DNA of 64,000 nt from Cellvibrionaceae bacterium AOL6 (lineage in GTDB: Bacteria; Pseudomonadota; Gammaproteobacteria; Pseudomonadales; Cellvibrionaceae), in the NCBI GenBank assembly GCA_003265435.1, contig NOXC01000012.1:1-64000 (forward strand), in the 5' to 3' direction. This document shows positions 1 through 8,061 of the stretch, in pieces. The position numbers were made by a program, and so were the translations under genes. The notes below the pieces were generated by a model that worked only from the letters and a program-made list of their open reading frames with translations, was not told the origin of the DNA and searched no databases. Each line of letters starts with the position of its first letter. The first letter of the stretch is position 1.

Positions 1-164
1 TTTTTTATATGGCGGTGAGGGAGGATGAAGAGCACCCTCCGGTTCGACCAACTGCGCAGCAGTTGGGACCGAGCGCAGCGAGCCCCGCAGGGGTGTAAAA
101 GCGCCTTAGCGCTTTTACAGTCCATCCCACGCACCCCAAGCTCGGCATGCTTCACATAAATACG

Positions 165-188
165 AACCGCCCTTGAGGCGGTTTTTTT
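165..188 (+). terminator. Terminator-like hairpin of repeat unit 1
   Basis: AACCGCC at 165-171 pairs with GGCGGTT at 177-183 around a 5-base loop, and the T run extends to 188. It is a textbook intrinsic terminator shape on the + strand. Confidence 0.7.
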
Positions 189-344
189 ATATGGCGGTGA
201 GGGAGGATGAAGAGCACCCTCCGGTTCGACCAACTGCGCAGCAGTTGGGACCGAGCGCAGCGAGCCCCGAAGGGGTGTAAAAGCGCCTGAGCGCTTTTAC
301 AGTCCATCCCGTACCCCAAGCCCGGTATGCCCCACATAATTAAG

Positions 345-368
345 AACCGCCCTCGAGGCGGTTTTTTT
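345..368 (+). terminator. Terminator-like hairpin of repeat unit 2
   Basis: The stem AACCGCC/GGCGGTT is followed by a T run ending at 368. It is the same element as in unit 1, with one base changed in the loop. Confidence 0.7.
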
Positions 369-529
369 ATATTGGCGGTGAGGGAGGATGAAGAGCACCC
401 TCCGGTTCGACCATCTGCGCAGCAGTTGGGACCGAGCGCAGCGAGCCCCGAAGGGGTGAAAAAGCGCCTGAGCGCTCTTTTCAGTCCATCCCGCCCGTAC
501 CCCAAGCTCGGTATCTCCACACAATTAAG

Positions 530-553
530 AGCCGCCCTCGAGGCGGCTTTTTT
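530..553 (+). terminator. Terminator-like hairpin of repeat unit 3 (compensated stem)
   Basis: Here the stem reads AGCCGCC/GGCGGCT followed by six T. Compared with units 1 and 2, the second A-T pair has become G-C through changes on both arms, so pairing is kept. Confidence 0.7.
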
Positions 554-645
554 ATATTGGCGGTGAAGAAGGCTAAAGCCCACCCGCCAATCCCATACCC
601 AAAATTAATTGTCATCTGACCCCAATTAATTCCCCCAAGCCAACC

Positions 646-1539
646 TCATATCTCCGCCAGCACCACCTTCAAGGCTTCTACAAACCACTCATAGCGCGCC
701 GGGAGTGGTCGATGTCGTTTGGTGACGAGCGTTAAGGGCTCTTTTACTGGCGTGTCTGGTTCAAAAACGCGAATGCTACCTGGCTTTTGTGCGGTGTCGG
801 CCATGGCGCGGGGGAGGGCGGTGAAGCCCAGGCCCATGCTGACAGGCACCAGAATTTGATGGATTTGATTCACGTAGCCGCTGTCTTTCATTCGGCGAAT
901 ACCGGTGAAGCGCGATCCAAACTGAGTGTGGAGGAGTTGTTCCGCGTAGTGATGTCCATCAGGGTGATTGACGAAGCCGAGTTGATCGAGTTCATCGAGG
1001 CTGGGAAAGGCCGCGCTGATGTTCATCGCGGCGGGCAGCATGAGGGCCAAGCGTTGATGACCGAGGGCAATCTCATCGAATTCTTCGGCATTGCGGCGGT
1101 GAGTGATGATGCCCAGATCAATGCGATCCTCACTGAGGTAGTCGAGTATCCGCGCGTTTGGCGCCGCTTCGAGGCTGATCTGAAGGCCGGGATATTGCAG
1201 CTGTCGCTGTAAAAAGTGGGGGTAGAGCGTCAGTGCGAGGCTGCCAGAACATCCGACACGGCAAATGCCCACATGCGGGTCGTCTTCGCGCAGGCTCTGC
1301 AATACGGCATTCTCGTCCGTTTCTAGGCGCTGAACATAGCGGTATAGCGTGCGCCCGGCATCGGTGAGCTCAAACTGTTTACCCGTGTTGGCGATGAGCG
1401 CGGTGCCGATGGCGCTTTCCAGCTTCTTCAGATGTTGGCTGACACCAGGCTGGGTCATCGCGAGTCGCTCAGCCGCGCGAGTGAAATGGCCGGTCTCTAC
1501 GAGGGTTTGGAAGGTCAGAAGCCAGCGGCGATTGAGCAT
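646..1539 (-). CDS. LysR-family transcriptional regulator
   Basis: A 297-residue protein of normal LysR length. Residues about 4-62 form the winged helix-turn-helix (RAAERLAMTQPGVSQHLKKL), followed by the linker helix and, from about residue 90, the periplasmic-binding-like effector domain. It would be a cytoplasmic DNA-binding regulator responding to a small molecule that cannot be named from sequence. It is divergent from the VOC gene at 1647 with a short AT-rich intergenic region. LysR regulators often control the divergent neighbour, so the VOC and DJ-1/PfpI genes are the likely targets (inference). The family call is secure; the ligand is unknown. Confidence 0.93.
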   Translation of the reverse strand: MLNRRWLLTFQTLVETGHFTRAAERLAMTQPGVSQHLKKLESAIGTALIANTGKQFELTDAGRTLYRYVQRLETDENAVLQSLREDDPHVGICRVGCSGSLALTLYPHFLQRQLQYPGLQISLEAAPNARILDYLSEDRIDLGIITHRRNAEEFDEIALGHQRLALMLPAAMNISAAFPSLDELDQLGFVNHPDGHHYAEQLLHTQFGSRFTGIRRMKDSGYVNQIHQILVPVSMGLGFTALPRAMADTAQKPGSIRVFEPDTPVKEPLTLVTKRHRPLPARYEWFVEALKVVLAEI

Positions 1540-1646
1540 GACTTATCCATAACGCTGTGTAATCAAAATAATAATAAATGATAATTTTTTGTTTGGTAAG
1601 TGGCTGTGTAAGCTGATACCAAATCCACACAGAGGAGATGTCGCTC
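1540..1646. promoter_or_regulatory. Divergent promoter region between the LysR and VOC genes
   Basis: 107 bp, strikingly AT-rich around 1561-1593 in an otherwise GC-rich stretch. It must hold the promoters of both divergent genes and probably the LysR operator. A GAGGAG Shine-Dalgarno lies at 1632-1637. I could not pick a single T-N11-A site with confidence. Confidence 0.5.
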
Positions 1647-2156
1647 ATGCCTACACCTTACCCCAGAAGTTTTTCTCACATCGGGCTGTCTGTGCCCGAT
1701 TTGCAGCGTGCGGTTCAGTTTTACACGGAGGTCCTCGGTTGGTACCTCATTATGCCACCCACTCGCATTACCGAAGACGAGAGCCCGATTGGCTTGATGT
1801 GTACCGACGTATTCGGGGCCGGGTGGGAACACTTTGATATTGCGCACCTGTCTACAGGCGATCGCATCGGTGTGGAACTGTTTCAATTTAAACAACAGAA
1901 GACGCCTGAAGATAATTTCGAATACTGGAAGAACGGCATTTTCCATTTCTGCGTGCAAGACCCTGATCTCGAAGGCCTGGCCGAACGTATCGAACAGGCG
2001 GGAGGCCGACGACGCATGCCCGAACCGAGGTACTACTACCCCGGGGAAAAGCCCTACCGCATGATTTATATGGAAGATCCGTTCGGTGTCATCATTGAAA
2101 TTTACAGTCACAGCTACGAACTCACTTATAGCGCTGGCGCTTACTCCAATGAGTGA
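1647..2156 (+). CDS. VOC (glyoxalase/bleomycin-resistance/dioxygenase) family protein
   Basis: 169 residues from the ATG at 1647. An in-frame ATG at 1638 abuts the GAGGAG ribosome site, whereas 1647 is 9 bases from it. The fold has two beta-alpha-beta-beta-beta modules with the usual metal ligands in place: His in FSHIGLSV, Glu in IGVELF, His in GIFHFCV and Glu in VIIEIY. The family includes glyoxalase I, extradiol dioxygenases and resistance proteins; the substrate cannot be assigned. It is followed at 2199 by a DJ-1/PfpI protein, and DJ-1-like proteins are also linked to reactive-carbonyl metabolism, so a detoxification role is possible (inference). Confidence 0.85.
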   Translation: MPTPYPRSFSHIGLSVPDLQRAVQFYTEVLGWYLIMPPTRITEDESPIGLMCTDVFGAGWEHFDIAHLSTGDRIGVELFQFKQQKTPEDNFEYWKNGIFHFCVQDPDLEGLAERIEQAGGRRRMPEPRYYYPGEKPYRMIYMEDPFGVIIEIYSHSYELTYSAGAYSNE

Positions 2157-2198
2157 GGTGCAAGCCACTATCAACCTAAGTCGATTAAGGAGTGAATG

Positions 2199-2939
2199 AT
2201 GAAAAACGCAATCCTGCGCAGTATTGGTATTTTGCTTAGCACGGTGGCCTTGCCGGTGATGGCGCAAAATAAGGTGCTGATGGTACTGACGAGCCATGCC
2301 GTGATGGGGGATTCCGGTGAGCGGACGGGTTTCTGGCTGGGTGAACTCACTCATCCTTATTATGTGCTCGTAGACGCCGGGTTTTCGGTGGACATCGCCA
2401 GTATCGCAGGTGGCCCTGCACCCATTGATCCACGCAGCATGGATGAAGACGACCCTGCCAACCAACGGTTTTTGAAGGACGCGAACGCCATGCGCGGAGT
2501 GATGGCGAGTCGAGCGCTAAAGGACATTGATCCCAGCGAATATCGTGCAGTGGTGTATGCGGGAGGTCATGGCACCATGTGGGATTTTCCCGGTAATGAT
2601 GAGGTGCTGCGGGTAACGCGCGCCATCTGGAATCACGACGGCGTTGTCGCAGCCGTATGTCATGGCCCGGCGGCACTGGTGGACCTGAAGCTCGAGAACG
2701 GAAAGCCTCTGATTGAAGGTAAGAGCGTCGCAGGCTTTACCAATGAAGAAGAAGCCAGTGTCCAACTTACAGAGGTAGTACCGTTTTCTTTGCAGGATCG
2801 CCTTAAAGATTCCGGCGCCAAATTCTCAGAGGGGGCTGCGTTCAAACCACACGTCGTCGTGGACGGTCAACTCGTAACCGGCCAAAACCCTCAGTCAGCG
2901 AAGGCGGTTGGCGAGGCGGTGGTGAAGTTGTTGAAGTAG
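2199..2939 (+). CDS. Exported DJ-1/PfpI-family protein (Hsp31-like class I amidotransferase fold)
   Basis: About 246 residues. AAGGAG at 2187-2192 is 6 bases from the ATG at 2199 but only 3 from the one at 2196. A Sec signal peptide occupies residues 1-22 (cleavage after ALPVMA), so the protein is periplasmic, which is unusual for this mostly cytoplasmic family. The nucleophile elbow A-V-C-H-G-P-A-A places Cys154 before a His, as in PfpI and Hsp31 proteins, and Y-A-G-G-H-G-T-M carries the oxyanion-loop glycines. Family members act as chaperones, glyoxalase III enzymes or deglycases. It probably forms a transcription unit with the VOC gene 40 bp upstream. Exact activity unknown. Confidence 0.88.
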   Translation: MKNAILRSIGILLSTVALPVMAQNKVLMVLTSHAVMGDSGERTGFWLGELTHPYYVLVDAGFSVDIASIAGGPAPIDPRSMDEDDPANQRFLKDANAMRGVMASRALKDIDPSEYRAVVYAGGHGTMWDFPGNDEVLRVTRAIWNHDGVVAAVCHGPAALVDLKLENGKPLIEGKSVAGFTNEEEASVQLTEVVPFSLQDRLKDSGAKFSEGAAFKPHVVVDGQLVTGQNPQSAKAVGEAVVKLLK

Positions 2940-3019
2940 GGCTTTCGTATCTGCACATGATTAAGTTGCGCGACTGTCGTACACACCGTATTCATTCGCG
3001 CCATGGTCTTGAGTCTAAG

Positions 3020-3077
3020 CCCCCTACGTCGCTTTCCTTTATCTAGCATCTGCTAAGCTGATAAAAAACGTAGGGGG
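3020..3077 (+). promoter_or_regulatory. 5'-leader inverted repeat enclosing the ribosome-binding site of the collagen-like lipoprotein
   Basis: CCCCCTACGT at 3020-3029 is the exact reverse complement of ACGTAGGGGG at 3068-3077. The 3' arm contains the TAGGGGG Shine-Dalgarno just ahead of the ATG at 3083. Inside the loop a second perfect hairpin, TAGCA-TC-TGCTA, lies at 3044-3055. If both form, the ribosome site is sequestered, which fits translational control such as a thermometer, a trans-acting RNA or a ligand. Terminator or DNA-operator roles are alternatives. Confidence 0.5.
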
Positions 3078-3082
3078 TAGAT

Positions 3083-3856
3083 ATGAAAATCTCATATTCT
3101 ATAATCAGTTTTTTATTGGTGCTGACACTGTCTGGTTGTTTCCTTGATGGCGATTCAGGTAAAGATGGCACCGATGGTATGGATGGCATCGACGGCATCG
3201 ACGGGCAAGATGGTTTGGACGGCAGCGATGGTGCCGATGGTATTCACTGTTGGGATTTAAATGAAAACGGTGAAAATGACGCTGATGAAGATTTGAATCA
3301 GGATGGTGCGTGGAATGTTCTCGACTGTTCCCCGACAGAAAGCGCTGCGCAAAACACAGATGTGACGTTGAACCACGAACACATCTGCGCAGCTTTCGCG
3401 AACCTTGGTCAATATCCGACGGGTTGCCCTTCCGAAAACCACGCTAAGCCGCAAGGTGAGTTGCAGCAAATTCTGTTTCTGATTGATGATGGTGAGGGAG
3501 GCGCAGTCAGTTGTGCTCCCCCTCCGAATAACGGCATCTTAAGTGTCCAACCAAAAAACGGTGCATATTATTGGACATTGGAAGGGGGCTACATCGCACA
3601 CATCACGACGGTTGCCGCAATTGATGAATTGAATGATGACGTATGCTTTAACTCGTGTTTAGCGGACACTGAGTGTGTCGCCTCTTGGGCATTATCTGCG
3701 TCAAACCCGAGGGTTCAGGCTTATACCTGCCATCATTTCTATCACTCTGACACCATATCCCAATGGCAACACCGTTGCGCAGAGGACATCTCCGATTGCG
3801 CGGCTCGCGCGGGCGCGCTCGAGTTCAGTCAGCGGTGGAGTGCAATCTGCCCTTAA
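3083..3856 (+). CDS. Putative outer-membrane lipoprotein with collagen-like Gly-X-Asp repeats
   Basis: 257 residues. A lipoprotein signal ends in the lipobox L-S-G-C (Cys19). The residue after it is Phe, which favours outer-membrane sorting. Residues about 24-53 are a run of G-x-D triplets (GTDGMDGIDGIDG and similar), a bacterial collagen-like tract. It is followed by an acidic C-W-D-L-N-E-N-G segment of the kind that precedes cysteine-rich surface domains. The remaining ~170 residues hold many cysteines and match no domain I recognise. The mature protein is probably disulphide-bonded and surface exposed. The gene stands alone, and its ribosome site lies in an inverted repeat. Function unknown. 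Confidence 0.75.
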   Translation: MKISYSIISFLLVLTLSGCFLDGDSGKDGTDGMDGIDGIDGQDGLDGSDGADGIHCWDLNENGENDADEDLNQDGAWNVLDCSPTESAAQNTDVTLNHEHICAAFANLGQYPTGCPSENHAKPQGELQQILFLIDDGEGGAVSCAPPPNNGILSVQPKNGAYYWTLEGGYIAHITTVAAIDELNDDVCFNSCLADTECVASWALSASNPRVQAYTCHHFYHSDTISQWQHRCAEDISDCAARAGALEFSQRWSAICP

Positions 3857-3878
3857 TCCTTCCAATCTTATTTTTACC

Positions 3879-3915
3879 GGGGGCCTCTACGTCTGAGAAG
3901 CGTGGAGGTGAGCCC
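3879..3915 (+). terminator. Possible terminator hairpin after the lipoprotein gene
   Basis: GGGG plus CCTCTACG can pair with CGTGGAGG and GCCCC (with a 3-base bulge) around a 9-base loop. There is no T run after it, so intrinsic termination is uncertain. Confidence 0.35.
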
Positions 3916-3957
3916 CTGTGTCTAATATGTAGCAATTTACGCCAACCCCGCGCTTTA

Positions 3958-3999
3958 TTGATCTAGCGCAAGTTTTCCCCGCTTCAGAGTCGATTTAAT
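3958..3999 (+). promoter_or_regulatory. Likely FNR/ANR-dependent promoter of the nap operon
   Basis: TTGAT-CTAG-CGCAA at 3958-3971 matches the FNR/ANR consensus TTGAT-N4-ATCAA in 8 of 10 positions. A -10-like TTTAAT lies at 3994-3999. With a start near 4006 the box would be centred near -41.5, the classical position for FNR class II activation. It precedes napE, whose expression is expected to be induced by low oxygen. Confidence 0.5.
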
Positions 4000-4036
4000 C
4001 ACAGGGATTCTAACAGGCGCCATGAAGGAGCCGACG

Positions 4037-4204
4037 ATGCCTGAACACGTGACGGGAAAAGGGGGGACGCCGAAATCCCAGGAACTCTGGGTTTTTCTGT
4101 TCATTACTGTACTGTTATTTCCGCTATTGAGTGTCGCACTCGTGGGCGGCCTGGGCTTCAGTATTTGGATCAGCCAGATGTTACTGGGGCCGCCAGGATC
4201 ATGA
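4037..4204 (+). CDS. napE: NapE, small membrane protein of the periplasmic nitrate reductase operon
   Basis: 55 residues with one transmembrane helix (about residues 17-47). The start at 4037 is chosen because AAGGAG at 4025-4030 is 6 bases upstream; the in-frame ATG at 4022 lies before that ribosome site. NapE is found first in many nap operons and its role is poorly known. The stop overlaps the napD start (ATGA at 4201-4204), indicating translational coupling. The identification rests on size, topology and position. Confidence 0.8.
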   Translation: MPEHVTGKGGTPKSQELWVFLFITVLLFPLLSVALVGGLGFSIWISQMLLGPPGS

Positions 4205-4473
4205 GTGCCATGCTTCATATTTGCAGCATGCTGGTGCGGTTGTTCCCTGAGCATTTACACGCAGTTCAAGCATCGCTCTCTCACATTCCTGCCATCGAAG
4301 TGATTTCGGTGGACCCTTCACATTCGAAAATGATCGTAGTGCTTGAAGCGACAAGCCAATCCGCCCTACTCGCACTGCAGGAGCAGATGAATGCAATGCC
4401 TGCGGTCGTGGGCGTTGAAATGATCTATCACCATGTCGACACCGTTGACTCCATGGAGGAAAAACTGCCGTGA
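4201..4473 (+). CDS. napD: NapD, chaperone of the NapA Tat signal peptide
   Basis: 90 residues, close to the usual ~87. It has the ferredoxin-like NapD fold, beginning with the strand [14 protein letters not shown] and continuing with IEVISVD and MIVVLEA. NapD is a cytoplasmic protein that binds the Tat signal of NapA and holds it back until the molybdenum cofactor is inserted. The start at 4201 overlaps the napE stop, and the stop overlaps the napA GTG start by 4 bases. A longer frame with an ATG at 4165 is less likely because it would overlap napE deeply. Confidence 0.9.
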   Translation: MSAMLHICSMLVRLFPEHLHAVQASLSHIPAIEVISVDPSHSKMIVVLEATSQSALLALQEQMNAMPAVVGVEMIYHHVDTVDSMEEKLP

Positions 4474-6965
4474 GCGTTTCCCGTCGTGATTTTATCCGCG
4501 CGCAGGCGGCAGCGACTGCCGCTGCGGCTGCGAATATGGCCTTACCCGCTGCATCGGCGAATCTGGTTGCGTCCGATAAAGATGCGCAATTGACGTGGTC
4601 TAAAGCGCCCTGTCGATTTTGTGGCACCGGCTGTGGCGTCAATGTCGCGACGCGAGATGGCAAGGTGGTCGCAACGCACGGTGATATTAAGTCTCCAGTG
4701 AACCGCGGCTTAAATTGCGTGAAGGGCTATTTTTTATCAAAAGTCCTCTACGGAGAGGACCGATTAACTCAACCTCTGCTGCGCATGAAAAATGGCCGCT
4801 ATGACAAAAATGGGGAATTTACGTCGGTCAGCTGGGATACAGCCTTCGATGTGATGGCTGAAAAATTTACCGCGGCGATTAAGGAAAAAGGACCCGAGGC
4901 GGTGGGTATGTTCGGCTCCGGGCAGTGGACTGTCTGGGAAGGCTACGCGGCCGTGAAATTGATGAAGGGCGGATTTCGCAGCAACAATATTGATCCGAAC
5001 GCTCGACACTGTATGGCCAGTGCCGTGGCTGGATTTATGCGCACCTTTGGTATCGACGAACCGATGGGCTGTTACGATGATTTCGAGCATGCCGATGTGT
5101 TTGTACTCTGGGGTGCGAATATGGCGGAGATGCATCCGATATTGTGGTCTCGTGTCACGGATCGCCGACTCGGGCACCCCGGTACGACGGTGTGTGCCAT
5201 GTCCACTTTTGAAAACCGCTGTTTTGACTTGGCGGACATTCCAATGGTGTTCACGCCGCAGACCGACCTCGCCATCGCAAATTATATTGCGAATTACATT
5301 ATTCAAAATAATAAGGTCAATCGCGACTTCGTCGATAAGCATACCAATTTTCATCTAGGCGTCACCGATATTGGTTATGGTCTTCGCCCCGAGCATCCAC
5401 TTGAGCAGCAAGCAGCCCATGCTGCGGATGCGAATGACTCCACACCAATTGATTTTGAAGCCTACGCACGATTCGTCGCGGACTATGATGTGGAAAGCGT
5501 AAGCAAGCTCAGTGGCGTCTCAGTGGCGTCACTGGAAAAACTTGCGGCGCTCTACGCAGACCCTGACAAGCGTGTAATGTCATTGTGGACGATGGGGGTC
5601 AACCAGCACACGCGTGGTGTGTGGATGAATAATCTGATCTACAACATTCATTTACTGACAGGCAAAATTGCGAGTCCGGGCAACAGCCCCTTCTCCCTGA
5701 CGGGGCAGCCGTCCGCGTGTGGCACGGCGCGTGAAGTCGGCACATTTTCTCATCGGCTGCCTGCAGACATGGTGGTCGCCAATCCCAAGCACCGAAAAAT
5801 CACCGAAGAGATATGGGCTTTGCCCGAGGGTACCTTAAACCCCGTCCCGGGTGCCCATGCGGTGCTGCAGAATCGCAAGCTCAGAGATGGCGAGATCAAT
5901 GCGTATTGGGTGATGTGTAACAACAATATGCAGGCCGCACCGAATATGCGCGAGGAAGGCTATCCCGGTTATCGCCACCCGGATAATTTTATCGTGGTGT
6001 CTGATGCCTACCCTACGGTCACGGCGCAAGCAGCGGATCTGATTTTGCCCACCGCCATGTGGGTGGAAAAGGAAGGGGCTTACGGGAATGCGGAGCGCCG
6101 TACGCAATTCTGGCATCAACTTGTCGATGCCCCCGGCCGAGCTAAATCGGATTTATGGCAGATTGTGGAATTTTCCAAGCGTATTCGCATTCGCGACGTA
6201 TGGCCTGAAACACTCGCCAGTCAACTTTCTCTCGCGAACGATGCGTCGCTGTATGATCTGCTCTTTGCGACAAAAAACATTACGCGCTTTGACAATAAAG
6301 CGCGTGACCCTCAGTACCAAAATGCAGAAGCCGACGCTTTCGGCTTTTATATTCAGAAGGGCTTGTTCGAAGAGTATGCTCAATTTGGGCGAGGTCACGG
6401 GCATGATTTGGCTGACTTTGATCTTTATCACAAGGAGCGCGGATTACGCTGGCCCGTGGTCAACGGTGAGGAGACGCAGTGGCGCTTCCGTGAAGGCAGC
6501 GACCCCTATGTGGAAAAAGGGCGTGGCTACCAGTTTTATGGCAAGCCCGATGGGCGAGCGGTGATTTTTGCGCTGCCATATGAAGCCGCTCCAGAAACGC
6601 CCGATTCCGACTACCCTTTTTGGCTCAGTACCGGGCGTGTATTGGAGCACTGGCACAGTGGTTCGATGACACAGCGCGTCCCCGAACTCTATCGCGCTTT
6701 CCCGGATGCCGTGTGTTTTATGCACCCTCAGGATGCCGAACAGCTTCAGCTTCGGCGCGGTGATCGAGTGCGCGTTCTTTCCCGTCGTGGTGAAATCATT
6801 ACGCGTGTAGAAACGCGAGGCCGCAACAAGCCACCGAAAGGGCTGGTGTTTGTGCCGTGGTTCGATGCGCGGCAGCTCATTAACAAAGTGACGCTGGATG
6901 CGACAGACCCAATTTCCAAACAGACGGATTTCAAAAAATGCGCGGTAAAACTGGAAAAGGTATAG
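4470..6965 (+). CDS. napA: NapA, periplasmic nitrate reductase catalytic subunit (molybdopterin)
   Basis: 831 residues, as in E. coli NapA (828). It starts at GTG 4470 with GGAGGA at 4455-4460. The N-terminus is a Tat signal (SRRDFIRAQ followed by an Ala-rich stretch). The 4Fe-4S site is C48-x2-C51-x3-C55 plus the Cys in GLNCVKG. The molybdenum ligand is Cys181 in NARHCMAS. The C-terminal molydopterin-binding domain ends near residue 831. It reduces nitrate to nitrite in the periplasm with electrons from NapB and NapC. All key residues are present, so the subunit should be active. The moaCDE genes near 60-61 kb belong to its cofactor pathway. Confidence 0.98.
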   Translation: MSVSRRDFIRAQAAATAAAAANMALPAASANLVASDKDAQLTWSKAPCRFCGTGCGVNVATRDGKVVATHGDIKSPVNRGLNCVKGYFLSKVLYGEDRLTQPLLRMKNGRYDKNGEFTSVSWDTAFDVMAEKFTAAIKEKGPEAVGMFGSGQWTVWEGYAAVKLMKGGFRSNNIDPNARHCMASAVAGFMRTFGIDEPMGCYDDFEHADVFVLWGANMAEMHPILWSRVTDRRLGHPGTTVCAMSTFENRCFDLADIPMVFTPQTDLAIANYIANYIIQNNKVNRDFVDKHTNFHLGVTDIGYGLRPEHPLEQQAAHAADANDSTPIDFEAYARFVADYDVESVSKLSGVSVASLEKLAALYADPDKRVMSLWTMGVNQHTRGVWMNNLIYNIHLLTGKIASPGNSPFSLTGQPSACGTAREVGTFSHRLPADMVVANPKHRKITEEIWALPEGTLNPVPGAHAVLQNRKLRDGEINAYWVMCNNNMQAAPNMREEGYPGYRHPDNFIVVSDAYPTVTAQAADLILPTAMWVEKEGAYGNAERRTQFWHQLVDAPGRAKSDLWQIVEFSKRIRIRDVWPETLASQLSLANDASLYDLLFATKNITRFDNKARDPQYQNAEADAFGFYIQKGLFEEYAQFGRGHGHDLADFDLYHKERGLRWPVVNGEETQWRFREGSDPYVEKGRGYQFYGKPDGRAVIFALPYEAAPETPDSDYPFWLSTGRVLEHWHSGSMTQRVPELYRAFPDAVCFMHPQDAEQLQLRRGDRVRVLSRRGEIITRVETRGRNKPPKGLVFVPWFDARQLINKVTLDATDPISKQTDFKKCAVKLEKV

Positions 6966-6973
6966 GTGTCACC

Positions 6974-8029
6974 ATGCTGAACAACTTCAGTCGCATAGGT
7001 ATTTTACTAGTGTTGTTACTCGGTCTACACGTGTTGGCAGACGGTGTAGCGAGTCTGCGGGAGGGCGTCGCGCTGGATACGGAGTCAGATATACCTGCGC
7101 CTCTACAAAATGCGATGAACTCCGATAAAAAAGCGGGGCGGGCCTACCCAATGCAGCCGCCGGTGATTCCTCACCATATTGATAACTATCAAATAGATAA
7201 GAATGCGAACAAGTGCCTGAGCTGTCATGCCCGCAGTCGGGTCGCTGAAACACAGGCGCCTATGATCAGCGTGACGCATTTTATGGACCGCGACGGAAAT
7301 TTTCTCGCGGATGTTTCTCCGCGCCGCTACTTCTGTACCCAGTGCCATGTCACGCAGGTCGATCGTGCGCCGATCGTACGTAACGATTTTATCGACATGT
7401 ATGACATGCTCAATACCACGGAAAAAAGGGGCGCACTGATGATCGCCATGCTTCGCACCGCGTGGAAGATATTCAGACGGCCTTCCGTGCATTTCAGTTT
7501 GGGTTTCTTGACGCTGGGAGGCTTTATCGCGGGGATTATTTTCTGGGGAGGATTTAATACCGCCCTTGAGGTGACAAACACAGAAACGTTTTGCATCAGT
7601 TGCCATGAGATGGAAAACAATGTGTATCAGGAGCTTAAGCCGACCATTCATTTCAGTAATCGCAGTGGGGTGCGCGCGACCTGTCCGGACTGTCACGTTC
7701 CACACAAATGGACCGATAAAATTGCCCGTAAGATGCAGGCGTCGAAAGAAGTGTGGGGCAAGATGTTCGGCACCATCAATACGCGCGAGAAGTTTCTCGA
7801 CAAGCGCCTTGAGCTTGCTCAGCATGAGTGGGCTCGACTCAAAGCCAACGACTCTCTGGAGTGTCGAAACTGCCATAACTTTGAATATATGGATTTTACG
7901 CGCCAGAGCGCGCGTGCGAGTGTGCAGCACTCTACGGCCTTAGCCAATGGTGAGAAAACCTGTATTGATTGCCACAAGGGGATTGCCCACCACCTGCCCG
8001 ATATGCGTGGCATAGAAGGTTGGCAATAA
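6974..8029 (+). CDS. NapB and NapC cytochromes c read as one continuous frame (apparent fusion)
   Basis: 351 residues from the ATG at 6974, 9 bases after the napA stop. Residues 1-155 are NapB: signal peptide and two haem motifs, CLSCH and CTQCH. From residue 156 the sequence is NapC: membrane anchor near 175-197 and four CxxCH motifs (CISCH, CPDCH, CRNCH, CIDCH). The join lies at GAAAAAAGGGG (7421-7431). Removing one base there gives a napB stop TGA at 7437-7439, overlapping a napC ATG at 7439, the normal gene arrangement. A true fusion is also topologically awkward: periplasmic NapB would precede an anchor that needs its N-terminus in the cytoplasm. I therefore suspect a one-base error or slippage rather than a new fusion protein. 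Confidence 0.85.
   Translation: MLNNFSRIGILLVLLLGLHVLADGVASLREGVALDTESDIPAPLQNAMNSDKKAGRAYPMQPPVIPHHIDNYQIDKNANKCLSCHARSRVAETQAPMISVTHFMDRDGNFLADVSPRRYFCTQCHVTQVDRAPIVRNDFIDMYDMLNTTEKRGALMIAMLRTAWKIFRRPSVHFSLGFLTLGGFIAGIIFWGGFNTALEVTNTETFCISCHEMENNVYQELKPTIHFSNRSGVRATCPDCHVPHKWTDKIARKMQASKEVWGKMFGTINTREKFLDKRLELAQHEWARLKANDSLECRNCHNFEYMDFTRQSARASVQHSTALANGEKTCIDCHKGIAHHLPDMRGIEGWQ
7439..8029 (+). other. napC: Probable independent napC start and coding part (NapC/NirT tetrahaem quinol dehydrogenase)
   Basis: In frame from the ATG at 7439 (another at 7448), 196 residues, the usual NapC length. The N-terminus is basic ([13 protein letters not shown]) before the transmembrane helix, as expected for an anchor with its N-terminus inside. 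NapC oxidises menaquinol or ubiquinol and passes electrons to NapB and NapA. It is listed separately because the fused reading frame probably hides it. Confidence 0.7.
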
Positions 8030-8061
8030 GGGCGGCTGCGCTGCCCGGGGAGCGACTTAGC

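Larger units (their letters stand above)
1..600. repeat. Tandem array of ~180-bp structured repeats (three units plus part of a fourth)
   Basis: Three direct copies start near 1, 183 and 362, and a fourth begins near 548 but diverges within about 30 bases. The offsets between matching bases are 182, 180 and 185. Each unit carries, in order, a GGAGG/CCTCC hairpin, a CAACTGC/GCAGTTG hairpin, a GC-rich stretch, a GTAAAAGCGC/GCGCTTTTAC hairpin and a terminator-like GGCGG hairpin followed by 6-7 T. The array runs off the left edge, so the copy number is unknown. Open frames across it on both strands simply follow the repeat and I do not regard them as genes. The function is unknown: it could be a series of small terminated RNAs, a repetitive extragenic element or the tail of an upstream transcript. 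Confidence 0.9.

Noticed and set aside
200-250. T-loop-like GGTTCGACC in each repeat unit
   Set aside because: The flanking bases cannot form a 5-bp T stem and there is no CCA end or acceptor stem, so it is not a tRNA piece.
152-583. Long open frames on both strands in the repeat array
   Set aside because: They follow the repeat unit, change with its period and have no ribosome site; the sequence is explained by structured repeats.
1563-2465. 300-residue open frame antisense to the VOC and PfpI genes
   Set aside because: Both + strand genes carry complete active-site motifs.
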